From Flavobacterium sp. CFS9 (lineage in GTDB: Bacteria > Bacteroidota > Bacteroidia > Flavobacteriales > Flavobacteriaceae), in NCBI RefSeq assembly GCF_041154745.1, contig NZ_AP031573.1:3410001-3474000 (forward strand): a DNA stretch of 64,000 nucleotides. Reading direction: 5' to 3'. Made by a program: the position numbers and the translations under genes. Positions within the stretch are counted from its first letter, which is position 1, and each line of letters opens with the position of its first letter. Shown here in pieces: positions 24,589-32,413 of the stretch. The notes beneath the pieces are model-generated. The model did not search any database. It worked only from the letters and a program-made list of their open reading frames with translations, and was not told the origin of the DNA.

Positions 24589-25788
24589 CTATTTTTTTAC
24601 AGCGAGTAAAAACTCGTTTGTTATTTTATAATCCTTGTTTTTGACAATGATTTTATAATTTCCGGGAGTAAGTATTAAGTTCCCTTTTTTACTGTTATCT
24701 AAGATTTCTATAACATCAGCAGGGATTCCTTCATTCTCAAATTCATTAATTCGATAGGCCAAAACTAATGCCGGAAATTCTTTTATTTTTGAGTTTGGAA
24801 TAGTGTAATTTTTTCGATTTCCTGATAAATCCAGCCAGTCTGGCCTTTCGTTCTTGTATTTAGTAATGGGGTGTATGATGGCACAGTCTACCTTCTGGGT
24901 GTTGTTCATGGGGCCGTTGAAGGCATTACCATCAGTATCGATCAGTATTGCCGGATACGCTACATTCGTGATTTGAATATAAGGCTGGTTTAATTTTGGA
25001 TCTCCTCTTTCTGAGTACCGAACCTGACCAATAGTAAATGGATTTATTCCTGTAATTTCTGTTAGTCTTCCGGCCATTGCTTTTTCCCAGGATTTAATTG
25101 ATGGTGTGCCTTCGATAATATGATCGTATCCGCAATGAATTAAAAATTTTCCGTCAGGGTTGTTGTTGATCCACTTGGCAATGTTTTGTGCTTGTTTAAT
25201 TTCACGGTCTTTTCCGCTTAAATTTGGAGTTTCGAAGTCTTCATAACCAAATACGGTGAAACCTATTTTTAGAGCGGTATCAATTAAATTGCCAAATTGA
25301 GATTCTTTGGTATAGTATCCGCTCTCTAAAACAGGAAATTTTCGCTTATTTACTAAAGAATCGGAAAGAGCTTCAAGACCCAGAAAGCGAAAACCATTAT
25401 CGTAAAGTCCCTGTAATAATGAAGTTGTAAATACCCGGTGTCTGGCATTGTTGTGCGCTTCATTTAGGATAATGACTTTTTCCTTTTTCGATCGGTTAAC
25501 GATGTAGTTTTTTGCATTTTCAGGATGAAATTTTGTTAGGTACAAACTATCTTCTTTGGTTAATACAGGTATAGTTGCCCCATTTTTATCCCAGGTTTCA
25601 AGTGCTTTTTTGTAATAGCCGCCCACAGAATAGTCAGTTGCTCCGGTTTGGTATTTCCATTTTACACTATCTTTTTCAATCTTTGAATCGATATCTTTAG
25701 AGAATTGATAGATTTCTTTTTTTGCTTGAGAATGTACTGTTATTAACACAGAAAAAGATAAAAGTGTTGAAAGGAAAAGTAATTTCAT
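24589..25788 (-). CDS. secreted TIKI/EreA/ChaN-superfamily-like protein
   Basis: 399 residues with a signal peptide (cleavage near TVHSQA). The region IILNEAHNNARHRVFTTSLLQGLYDNGFRFLGLEALSD resembles the conserved core of the EreA/ChaN/TIKI superfamily ('GE.H....R.......L...G...l.lE'), and GKFLIHCGYDHIIEG supplies a later His. This superfamily includes erythromycin esterases, haem-binding lipoproteins and secreted metalloproteases. The C-terminal 60 residues look like a small beta-sandwich. The specific activity cannot be told from sequence. It ends in the terminator shared with guaB. Confidence 0.7.
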   Translation of the reverse strand: MKLLFLSTLLSFSVLITVHSQAKKEIYQFSKDIDSKIEKDSVKWKYQTGATDYSVGGYYKKALETWDKNGATIPVLTKEDSLYLTKFHPENAKNYIVNRSKKEKVIILNEAHNNARHRVFTTSLLQGLYDNGFRFLGLEALSDSLVNKRKFPVLESGYYTKESQFGNLIDTALKIGFTVFGYEDFETPNLSGKDREIKQAQNIAKWINNNPDGKFLIHCGYDHIIEGTPSIKSWEKAMAGRLTEITGINPFTIGQVRYSERGDPKLNQPYIQITNVAYPAILIDTDGNAFNGPMNNTQKVDCAIIHPITKYKNERPDWLDLSGNRKNYTIPNSKIKEFPALVLAYRINEFENEGIPADVIEILDNSKKGNLILTPGNYKIIVKNKDYKITNEFLLAVKK

Positions 25789-25847
25789 GGATTTACAGTA
25801 AAGAATTTTGGAATACTAAAAATAGAGAAATATAAGTTTTTACCAAC

Positions 25848-25884
25848 AAAAAAGACATAAGATTTAGTGTCTTATGCCTTTTTT
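25848..25884 (-). terminator. terminator of the TetX-like gene, sister of the guaB terminator
   Basis: On the reverse strand GGCATAAG pairs with CTTATGTC (one G-U pair), followed by TTTTTT. The stem GGCATAAG is the same as in the terminator 1.3 kb to the left. Confidence 0.75.
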
Positions 25885-25904
25885 AGTTTTAATTACTCGA
25901 TTTT

Positions 25905-27047
25905 TTAGCCAATCCTGCTATTTAATATGTCTTCTGTTGTGTTGTCAGAATGCAGTAAAATTTCCATTTTGGAGGTTTCACACTGTGCTTCTAAAGCGTA
26001 TTTGAACATTTTTTTCTCGTAATCAGTAATAGCTTCCTGAATGGTTTCAAACTTTCCGTTGGTTAAATTTTCCGTTAAATGATAAGCATCAAATAATCCC
26101 ATATTAACACCTTCACCTGCAAAAGGAGGCATTAAATGCGCTGCATCACCAACAAGAGTAATATTGGAGTGTTCTTTCCAGGAATCTTTTAAGGAGAACA
26201 AACGTAAAGGCAGTCCTGAAAAATCGGTTGCGGCATTAAAGAATTTTTTATAATCGTCGCTCCAGTTTTTAAAAGTTTCGTTCAAAAAAGCTCTAACTGC
26301 GGTGAGATCTTCAAAATCAATTCCGTTGTTTAAAACCCAATTTTCATCTGCTTTGAAAGAAACTCCAAAATGCACCGAACCATCACGTAAGGTATGAGTG
26401 TAAAACATTTTGTGTTCTCCCATTGCCATTACATTTCCGTCTCCATATTTAGGTTTGAATTCCGGATAATCACGATCCGGATGAGCAATTTCTCCCTGAA
26501 TGATGTACGTTCCTGAAAGTTGAGGTTCCAGATTGGTTACAAATTTTCGGGCGTTCGATCTTCCGCCATTGGCCACAATTACAAAATCAGCGGTCGCAGT
26601 AGCCCCATTCTTAAATTCTAAATGATATTGCGCTCCGGTTTTCTCGATATGGGTTAAATGACTGTCCCAAACTACTGTGTTTTCTGTTAGATTTTCCAGC
26701 ATGATTTTTCGTAAATCATTGCGGTCGATTTCAGGACGTGAATAGGCGTTTTCTTCAGTAGGCATTTCAGTAGAAGTAATGTTACCGTGCATGTCAGCCA
26801 TTTTTTCGCCGGTCGGACGGGCATATTTGTAGAATGCGTCCATTAAATCTGCTTTGTCAATTGCTTTCTGACCGGAATCAGAATGAATGTCAAGTGTTCC
26901 GCCGGAAGTTCTGGCCTGGGCGTTCAGATCTCTTTCGAATACTCTTACTTCAGCACCATTAATTTGTAGAATTCGGGCTGTTGTTAAGCCAACAGGTCCA
27001 CCGCCAATAATGGCAATCTTTTTGTTTTTTATAAGGGAATGGTTCAT
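25905..27047 (-). CDS. TetX-like FAD-dependent monooxygenase
   Basis: 380 residues, no signal. IAIIGGGPVGLTTARILQINGAEVRVFERD is the FAD-binding GxGxxG fold, RNDLRKIML the second FAD site, and LVGDAAHLMPPFAGEGVNMGLFDA the third. Read against the tetracycline-inactivating enzyme TetX, long stretches match: SGGTLDIHSDSGQ, EIDRNDLR, VIVANGGRS, HFGVSFK and the GDAAHLMPPFAG block. Of TetX substrate contacts, the Gln in IIQGEI, the His in HFG and the Asp in GDAAH are kept; the Arg equivalent to R213 seems to be Asn. It may attack tetracyclines or a related planar substrate; only the family is certain. A perfect palindrome overlaps its promoter. Confidence 0.88.
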   Translation of the reverse strand: MNHSLIKNKKIAIIGGGPVGLTTARILQINGAEVRVFERDLNAQARTSGGTLDIHSDSGQKAIDKADLMDAFYKYARPTGEKMADMHGNITSTEMPTEENAYSRPEIDRNDLRKIMLENLTENTVVWDSHLTHIEKTGAQYHLEFKNGATATADFVIVANGGRSNARKFVTNLEPQLSGTYIIQGEIAHPDRDYPEFKPKYGDGNVMAMGEHKMFYTHTLRDGSVHFGVSFKADENWVLNNGIDFEDLTAVRAFLNETFKNWSDDYKKFFNAATDFSGLPLRLFSLKDSWKEHSNITLVGDAAHLMPPFAGEGVNMGLFDAYHLTENLTNGKFETIQEAITDYEKKMFKYALEAQCETSKMEILLHSDNTTEDILNSRIG

Positions 27048-27080
27048 GTCTTATTTGTGTAAGTTGGTTTAATAATGTTG

Positions 27081-27088
27081 CAAATATA
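27081..27088 (-). promoter_or_regulatory. -7 promoter box TATATTTG of the TetX-like gene
   Basis: The reverse strand reads TATATTTGC, about 34 bases before the ATG at 27047. Confidence 0.55.
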
Positions 27089-27093
27089 TAAAT

Positions 27094-27119
27094 AATAAAT
27101 GAACGTTTATTCATTTATT
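27094..27119. promoter_or_regulatory. 26-bp palindromic operator AATAAATGAA-N6-TTCATTTATT
   Basis: A perfect 10-bp inverted repeat around CGTTTA. It covers the -33 region of the TetX-like promoter, so a bound dimer would block transcription. The core TGAACGTTTATTCA resembles TetR-family sites. No TetR gene is adjacent, so the regulator would be encoded elsewhere. Confidence 0.6.
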
Positions 27120-27145
27120 AAAAAAAGTTTAAATTGAAGATTGTA

Positions 27146-27176
27146 AAGGTCCAAAGGTTCAAAGGTGCGGGAAGGG
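27146..27176. repeat. AAAGGTTCAAAGG-type dispersed repeat
   Basis: GTAAAGGTCCAAAGGTTCAAAGGTGC consists of three near-copies of an AAAGGTNC unit. Related arrays are at 37261-37460, 38641-38675 and, inverted, 47763-47803. Confidence 0.6.
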
Positions 27177-27266
27177 AGAAGTTTTGTGAAATAAAAAAAT
27201 CAGTTAAAACCATTTCTTAATGATTCTAACTGATTTGTATTGTTTGTGTTTAATTAAAAATCTTAT

Positions 27267-28142
27267 TTATGGGGTAGCGGCTGGTTCAGCCTCTCTAAGT
27301 TTTTGATTTTCCAGAATTTCTTTTAAAAAAGGCTGTATTTGTGTTTCAATTTGGGATTCAGAGAGATCTAATGCTTTAGGATTTTTTACTAATGCCAGCC
27401 AGGGTTTTGCCGCATCAAAAGGGTAGCTTCCAAAAACGATCACCGGAGTTCCTTTTACTTTTATGTTTTCGCGGTCTTTTAAGATCCATTCATCGGCCCA
27501 TTTGTAAAGATTTTTAGCGTCGTTTTCCTGTAATCTCAAACAAGAATGTGATGCAGGATATCCTGGTAAATCATACTGGTGAAATCCCACCCCCAGTTTG
27601 TTTTCGATGTTAAAATTCCATTTTAAGTCCCATTCGTCATTGAAAGTACTGGTTGTTTTTTCGGCTTTCCAATTGGTAAAGAATAATCCGGTTGGAGTAG
27701 GATCTTTTTTCCTTCCCATATTAGTAGGGCCTGTGTAGAGGAGTTCTCCATTTTCATAAGCGGCAAATACCTGAGAAGGATAGGAAAAAAGAATCACTTT
27801 TGAAACCTCTTCTAAAGCGGTAACATGCAGAGGAAACGGAAGATAATACACCAAATCACCAGTGAAATCGGCAGGAAGTATAACCGAATCCATTTTTACG
27901 AAATTTTTCTGATCGGTTCGGTTTAGAGCGTAGGCAATGCGAAGTTTACTGCTGTCGGATGCATTAGTTTTAAGCCATTCTTTGGTGTTTTCAAAGTGAT
28001 AAGAGATCGATTTTGGTTTTTTATACTCGATCTTTTTTTTGGATTTAGCCTTAGATTCAACTGTTTCGTTCTTTTTGCAAGATGCGGTTAAAGCCAGAAT
28101 AATGAATAATAAAATACCTGAGGTGTAGCGTAACTTTCTCAT
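27267..28142 (-). CDS. L,D-transpeptidase (YkuD) lipoprotein
   Basis: 291 residues. The lipobox is LTASC (Cys near residue 22), followed by a Lys-rich stretch. From about residue 110 lies a YkuD catalytic domain: QVFAAYENGELLYTGPTNMG then GVGFHQYDLPGYPASHSCLRL, where the Cys is the nucleophile that cross-links peptidoglycan stem peptides (3-3 links) or anchors proteins. The classical motif is SHGC; here it is SHSC. The C-terminus is Pro/Ala-rich. It faces the periplasm, tethered by its lipid. Confidence 0.87.
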   Translation of the reverse strand: MRKLRYTSGILLFIILALTASCKKNETVESKAKSKKKIEYKKPKSISYHFENTKEWLKTNASDSSKLRIAYALNRTDQKNFVKMDSVILPADFTGDLVYYLPFPLHVTALEEVSKVILFSYPSQVFAAYENGELLYTGPTNMGRKKDPTPTGLFFTNWKAEKTTSTFNDEWDLKWNFNIENKLGVGFHQYDLPGYPASHSCLRLQENDAKNLYKWADEWILKDRENIKVKGTPVIVFGSYPFDAAKPWLALVKNPKALDLSESQIETQIQPFLKEILENQKLREAEPAATP

Positions 28143-28228
28143 AATTGCATTTTTTATACTAGTAAAGTTATTTGATTACTAGTCAAATCGTTTATACAAT
28201 TACCTGAATAGTTTATTGGATTTTCATT

Positions 28229-29722
28229 TTATTTCTGCTCAATTAATTTCAAAGTATATTCAAACTGCGTATCCTTATTTTGTACAAAATCGTCAATTGT
28301 TTGTTTGACTTCATGATCGGGAATTACGCCCCTTCCAAAAAGCTGATTGAGTTTCGTAGGAGCATCCTGTTCTAAGTTGACAATCGAAAATTGCGTTTTT
28401 ATTTTTGTATTTGGGAGTTCGTATTCAATAGGTGTATGTCCGTTATGGCCATAGTAACCTCCCATTGTCTCTTCTCCAATGATTATGGCATTGGTATGGC
28501 CTGCAACTAAAGAAGCAAAGAGTGATCCCGCCGATGCGATTCTGGGACTAATTAATAAATAAATCTGCCCTTTAAAATTATTTTTGTCTGGCTGTAATAA
28601 ACGATTGAATTTGGGATCTTGCAGATATATTTTGCCTTTCAATTCCGGGTATTCTTCTTTAAGTTCAGCTTCAAATTCATGGAGTTCTTCGACCTTTTTT
28701 TGAGGTTCTGTTTCTTGATACACAAAATACTGCGGGTACGGAATTTTTTGAAAATTAATAAATGCCGATGTGTTTTCCTGATACGGTTTTTGTGTCAGAT
28801 AAGAAAAAGCGACAAGGTCGTTAGGATCGCTTCCACCGCCATTACTACGAACGTCTGCAATTAAGTTTTTAATTTCGGGATGAAGCGAGAGAAACTGAAA
28901 GCAGCTGTCCAGGTATTTTTTATAGACTAAATGCTCTTTGTCCTCTGCATTCATGCCAATTGCAAAAGTAGGTATAGAAAGTAATGCCGTTTTAGGAGTT
29001 GCGAGTTTGAAAGTGTATTTGTTTTTAATTTCTCCATAATACAGGCTATCAATAGGTAAAGAATGTCGGTTTTTAAAGTTTTCTTTTCTTGTCTCGTTTG
29101 AAACAGCAAGAACTTTTTTGGATTGTTTTTGAGTTTGATCAGGAAGTGAATATTCGACCAAAAAATGATCTTTCGGACCGTATTCCAGTTCGAAATACCT
29201 TCCAAATGAAGCGCTGATTCCGATTGATTTGCCAGAAAGATTATAACCGTCCGTCGTGTAATATTTATAGAAACGAGAGATTATTTTCTCGATTTTAATG
29301 CCGTTGATTTTATGAATTTGAGATCCAATAGGAATTTCGGAATTCTTAAAATTGACAATTATTTTATTATCAAGTAGTTTTACAGGATACGGAAAGAAAA
29401 CTTTTCCTGATGTATATTTTTTTAGAAATTCATCAGGAAGAGTTGTATTGTTGTGCACACTGCCTTCGAAGTCAGTGATTTTGAGGACTATTTTGTAGAA
29501 ATCCAGTAGTGATTTAGGCTTTTTTAATTCTAAAAACGCCCACGAATAAATACTGTCGATCTGCTTTTTGGTGCGGTATTTATAAACCCCTGAATTGGCT
29601 TTTTCTCTAATTTCCTTAAAAGTCGATAAATCCTGTTTTAGTTTTGCGGCAGGCCATTTTTCATTTTGTGAAAAGAGAAAAAACGGAAAAAACAGAAAAA
29701 AGAATGTTTTAAAATGGAGCAT
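28229..29722 (-). CDS. S41-family (C-terminal processing-like) peptidase
   Basis: 497 residues with a signal peptide (LFPFFLFSQNE). A PDZ-like region contains IGSQIHKINGIKIEKIISRF. The peptidase core has LIADVRSNGGGSDPND and ISPRIASAGSLFASLVAGHTNAIIIGEETMGG, where the Ser of SAGS is the nucleophile; the end FGRGVIPDHEVKQTIDDF is the usual S41 ending. Exported, probably periplasmic. Substrate unknown. It lies 39 bases after nudK and may share a transcript. Confidence 0.9.
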   Translation of the reverse strand: MLHFKTFFFLFFPFFLFSQNEKWPAAKLKQDLSTFKEIREKANSGVYKYRTKKQIDSIYSWAFLELKKPKSLLDFYKIVLKITDFEGSVHNNTTLPDEFLKKYTSGKVFFPYPVKLLDNKIIVNFKNSEIPIGSQIHKINGIKIEKIISRFYKYYTTDGYNLSGKSIGISASFGRYFELEYGPKDHFLVEYSLPDQTQKQSKKVLAVSNETRKENFKNRHSLPIDSLYYGEIKNKYTFKLATPKTALLSIPTFAIGMNAEDKEHLVYKKYLDSCFQFLSLHPEIKNLIADVRSNGGGSDPNDLVAFSYLTQKPYQENTSAFINFQKIPYPQYFVYQETEPQKKVEELHEFEAELKEEYPELKGKIYLQDPKFNRLLQPDKNNFKGQIYLLISPRIASAGSLFASLVAGHTNAIIIGEETMGGYYGHNGHTPIEYELPNTKIKTQFSIVNLEQDAPTKLNQLFGRGVIPDHEVKQTIDDFVQNKDTQFEYTLKLIEQK

Positions 29723-29761
29723 TTAATAGATTTTAGTTTTATCTAAAATACTCAAAAAATC

Positions 29762-30346
29762 TTAAATTAAACCTTTTATTTTGGCATGCTGCAATAATAA
29801 AATCGTTTTTGCATCTGTGATTTCGCCGGATTCAATCATGGCATAAGCTTCGTCAAAAGTATATTCCAGAACCTCTATGTTTTCTTGTTCAGCGTCTAGT
29901 CCGCCACCATCGTTTACTTTCATGGTCTCGTCATATTCTCCCACAAAAAGGTATAAAATTTCGGTTACTGATCCCGGTGACATATAGGTTTCGACAACCT
30001 TTTGCACTTTTTGCAGGCGATAACCGGTTTCTTCTTCCGTTTCGCGAATAATTGCCTGTTCCGGATTGTCCTGATCTAAAAGTCCTGCGCAAACTTCAAT
30101 CAGCATTCCGGTTTTATTTCCGTTTAGATAGGTAGGCAGACGAAATTGTCGGGTTAGAATAACGGTTTTTTTAGAGGTATTGTACAATAAAATGGCAGCT
30201 CCATTTCCACGGTCATACACTTCACGGATATGAGATTCTATTTTGCCATCTTTCATTTCGTAATCAAAAGTTACCTTGTTCAGCAGGTACCAATTGTCTG
30301 ATAGTAATTGAGTTTCGGTAACTTTAATTTTTGGATTTTTCATCAT
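29762..30346 (-). CDS. nudK: GDP-mannose/ADP-ribose pyrophosphatase NudK-like Nudix hydrolase
   Basis: 194 residues. The Nudix box is AGLLDQDNPEQAIIRETEEETGY, with the REx2EExG core; the spacing from the first Gly is the short variant seen in NudK. The second-domain start LSDNWYLLNKVTFDYE and LYLFVGEYDE also fit NudK. It hydrolyses nucleoside-diphosphate sugars to a sugar phosphate and NMP in the cytoplasm. It follows purA after a terminator. Confidence 0.85.
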   Translation of the reverse strand: MMKNPKIKVTETQLLSDNWYLLNKVTFDYEMKDGKIESHIREVYDRGNGAAILLYNTSKKTVILTRQFRLPTYLNGNKTGMLIEVCAGLLDQDNPEQAIIRETEEETGYRLQKVQKVVETYMSPGSVTEILYLFVGEYDETMKVNDGGGLDAEQENIEVLEYTFDEAYAMIESGEITDAKTILLLQHAKIKGLI

Positions 30347-30361
30347 TAGAAATGCTTGGTA

Positions 30362-30392
30362 TAAAAAAAACGCTCTGATTATCAGAGCGTTT
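30362..30392 (-). terminator. purA terminator
   Basis: On the reverse strand AAACGCTCTGAT pairs perfectly with ATCAGAGCGTTT (one central base) and a T run follows. Confidence 0.85.
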
Positions 30393-30399
30393 AGAGGTG

Positions 30400-31671
30400 T
30401 TATTTTGTTATCGTTTGCTTTCTGTCTGGTCCAACCGATACAATTTTGATCGGTACTCCAACTTCTGCTTCAATAAACTCAATATATTCTTTTAGCTCAA
30501 CCGGTAATTGATCGTAAGTTGTCATTCCTGTTAAGTCAGCTTGCCATCCTTTAAACTCTTTGTAAACAGGAGTTACGTTTTCAGGCTCGATGTTGTAAGG
30601 AAAGTGAGAGATATTTTCTCCTTTGTAGTTGTATGCAGTACAAACTTTTAGAGTTTCAAATCCCGAAAGTACATCACCTTTCATCATCATCAACTGAGTA
30701 ACTCCATTTACCTGAACGGCATATTTTAAAGCTACTAAATCCAGCCATCCACAACGTCTTTGTCTTCCTGTAACCGATCCAAATTCGTTTCCAACTTTTG
30801 CCATTGTTGCACCTACTTCGTCAAAAAGTTCAGTAGGGAATGGACCGCTACCTACACGTGTAACATAAGCTTTGAAAATTCCGTATACTTCTTTGATTTT
30901 GTTCGGAGCAATTCCTAAACCGGTACAAGCTCCGGCAGCTGTAGTGTTTGAAGAAGTTACAAATGGATAAGTTCCAAAATCAACATCTAATAAAGAACCC
31001 TGAGCTCCTTCACATAAGATTGATTTACCAGCTTTTTGAGCCTGGTACATGTATTCTTCACTATCAATAAAATCTAATTTCTTTAATTCTTCAATCGCTT
31101 CAAAAAACTCTTTTTCAAGTTCAGCTAAATTGTATTGAATCGCTACATCATAAAAAGCAATCATAGCTTCATGTTTGTCAGCTAATGCTCTGTAACGCTC
31201 TTTAAAGTCTTCCAGTTCGATGTCTCCAACACGCAATCCGTTTCTTCCGGTTTTGTCCATGTAAGTTGGTCCAATTCCTTTAAGAGTAGATCCGATTTTT
31301 GCTTTTCCTTTAGAGGCTTCGGAAGCAGCGTCTAATAAACGGTGTGTTGGTAAAATTAAATGTGCTTTTCTTGAAATGATCAGTTTGCTTTTGATATCAA
31401 GGTTAAATTTCTCTAAACCTTCGATTTCTTTTTGGAAAACCACCGGGTCTATTACTACACCATTACCAATGATGTTTACTGATTTTTTATGAAAAATTCC
31501 GGAAGGAATGGTTCTAAGTACGTGTTTAATTCCGTCAAATTCTAATGTATGTCCTGCGTTTGGTCCCCCTTGAAAACGTGCAATAATATCATAATTTGAG
31601 GTAAGTACGTCTACAATTTTTCCTTTACCTTCATCTCCCCATTGTAATCCTAGTAATAAATCTACGGTCAT
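30400..31671 (-). CDS. purA: adenylosuccinate synthetase
   Basis: 423 residues. It joins IMP and aspartate using GTP, the first step to AMP. LLLGLQWGDEGKGKIVD is the catalytic P-loop-like start with the general base Asp, GGPNAGHT follows, then IGSTLKGIGPTYMDK, EGAQGSLLDVDFGTYPFVTSSNT, and the C-terminal guanine-binding KYAVQVNG and SVGPDRKQTI. It is 95 bases downstream of fur on the same strand, in a relA/spoT-fur-purA row. Confidence 0.98.
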   Translation of the reverse strand: MTVDLLLGLQWGDEGKGKIVDVLTSNYDIIARFQGGPNAGHTLEFDGIKHVLRTIPSGIFHKKSVNIIGNGVVIDPVVFQKEIEGLEKFNLDIKSKLIISRKAHLILPTHRLLDAASEASKGKAKIGSTLKGIGPTYMDKTGRNGLRVGDIELEDFKERYRALADKHEAMIAFYDVAIQYNLAELEKEFFEAIEELKKLDFIDSEEYMYQAQKAGKSILCEGAQGSLLDVDFGTYPFVTSSNTTAAGACTGLGIAPNKIKEVYGIFKAYVTRVGSGPFPTELFDEVGATMAKVGNEFGSVTGRQRRCGWLDLVALKYAVQVNGVTQLMMMKGDVLSGFETLKVCTAYNYKGENISHFPYNIEPENVTPVYKEFKGWQADLTGMTTYDQLPVELKEYIEFIEAEVGVPIKIVSVGPDRKQTITK

Positions 31672-31766
31672 TCTCTTTTTAATTTGCGTTGAGGCAATCC
31701 GTGTTGCCCCACTGATTAATGTAGTTAATTTTCTTTTTTATATTTTCTGAATAATACCTTTCGGAA

Positions 31767-32225
31767 TTATTGTTTTTGCTTTTTGTTTCCGTAGAAATAC
31801 AACGAATGATTTGTAATTTCGATATCAAATATTTCTTCGATTGTTTTTTTGATGGTCTGAATTCTTGGATCGCAAAATTCAATTACCTCACCGGAATCAG
31901 TCATGATAATATGGTCATGCTGTTTATCAAAATATGATTTTTCGTAGTAAGCCTGATTTTGCCCAAATTGATGTTTTCTAACCAAAGCGCAGTCTAACAA
32001 AAGCTCAATCGTGTTGTACAATGTAGCTCTACTCACACGATAGTTCTTGTTTTTCATTTTGATGTATAAGTTTTCAATATCAAAATGTTCTTCGCTATCG
32101 TAAATTTCCTGAAGTATAGCATAACGCTCAGGAGTTTTGCGATGCCCTTTTTGCTCAAGATACAGTGTAAATACATTTTTTACAATTTCTTGATTTCTAG
32201 TGTTGTCAGTTGAAATGAGTGTCAT
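31767..32225 (-). CDS. fur: Fur-family transcriptional regulator lacking the first CxxC zinc site
   Basis: 152 residues from the ATG at 32225. The N-terminal winged helix contains [15 protein letters not shown] and [21 protein letters not shown] (recognition helix). In the dimerisation half the usual metal-binding HDHxxCxxCG reads [15 protein letters not shown], so both zinc cysteines are replaced (Met, Ser). His residues HDH and the later FCDPRI remain. It regulates iron or peroxide genes by family. A TTG three codons earlier is inside the promoter box, so the ATG is the better start. The message looks leaderless. Confidence 0.9.
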   Translation of the reverse strand: MTLISTDNTRNQEIVKNVFTLYLEQKGHRKTPERYAILQEIYDSEEHFDIENLYIKMKNKNYRVSRATLYNTIELLLDCALVRKHQFGQNQAYYEKSYFDKQHDHIIMTDSGEVIEFCDPRIQTIKKTIEEIFDIEITNHSLYFYGNKKQKQ

Positions 32226-32231
32226 ATCCGG

Positions 32232-32239
32232 CAAAGATA
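32232..32239 (-). promoter_or_regulatory. -7 promoter box TATCTTTG of fur, close to the start codon
   Basis: The reverse strand reads TATCTTTGCCGGATATG: the box ends seven bases before the fur ATG, leaving no room for a leader. Confidence 0.55.
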
Positions 32240-32309
32240 ATTTTTTATTTTTAATGAATAAAAGTTTCGGGTTTAAAGTTTAGTTATAAAACCCTTATAG
32301 ATAGGTTAA

Positions 32310-32400
32310 AAAAGTTATGAGTTATGAGTTGTTAGTTGTTGGTTTTGGCTTTTGAACTTCGTGAATCTGAAACTTGAAACCTGAAACAACAAGCCATAAA
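32310..32400. repeat. GTTATGAGTT and GAAACTTGAAAC dispersed phrases
   Basis: TTATGAGTTATGAGTTGTTAGTTGTTGG is a set of 7-8 base tandem near-copies. GAAACTTGAAACCTGAAAC follows, the complement of the GTTTCAAGTTTCAG array at 22857-22892. It lies between RelA/SpoT and fur. Confidence 0.65.
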
Positions 32401-32413
32401 CTATAAACAATTT

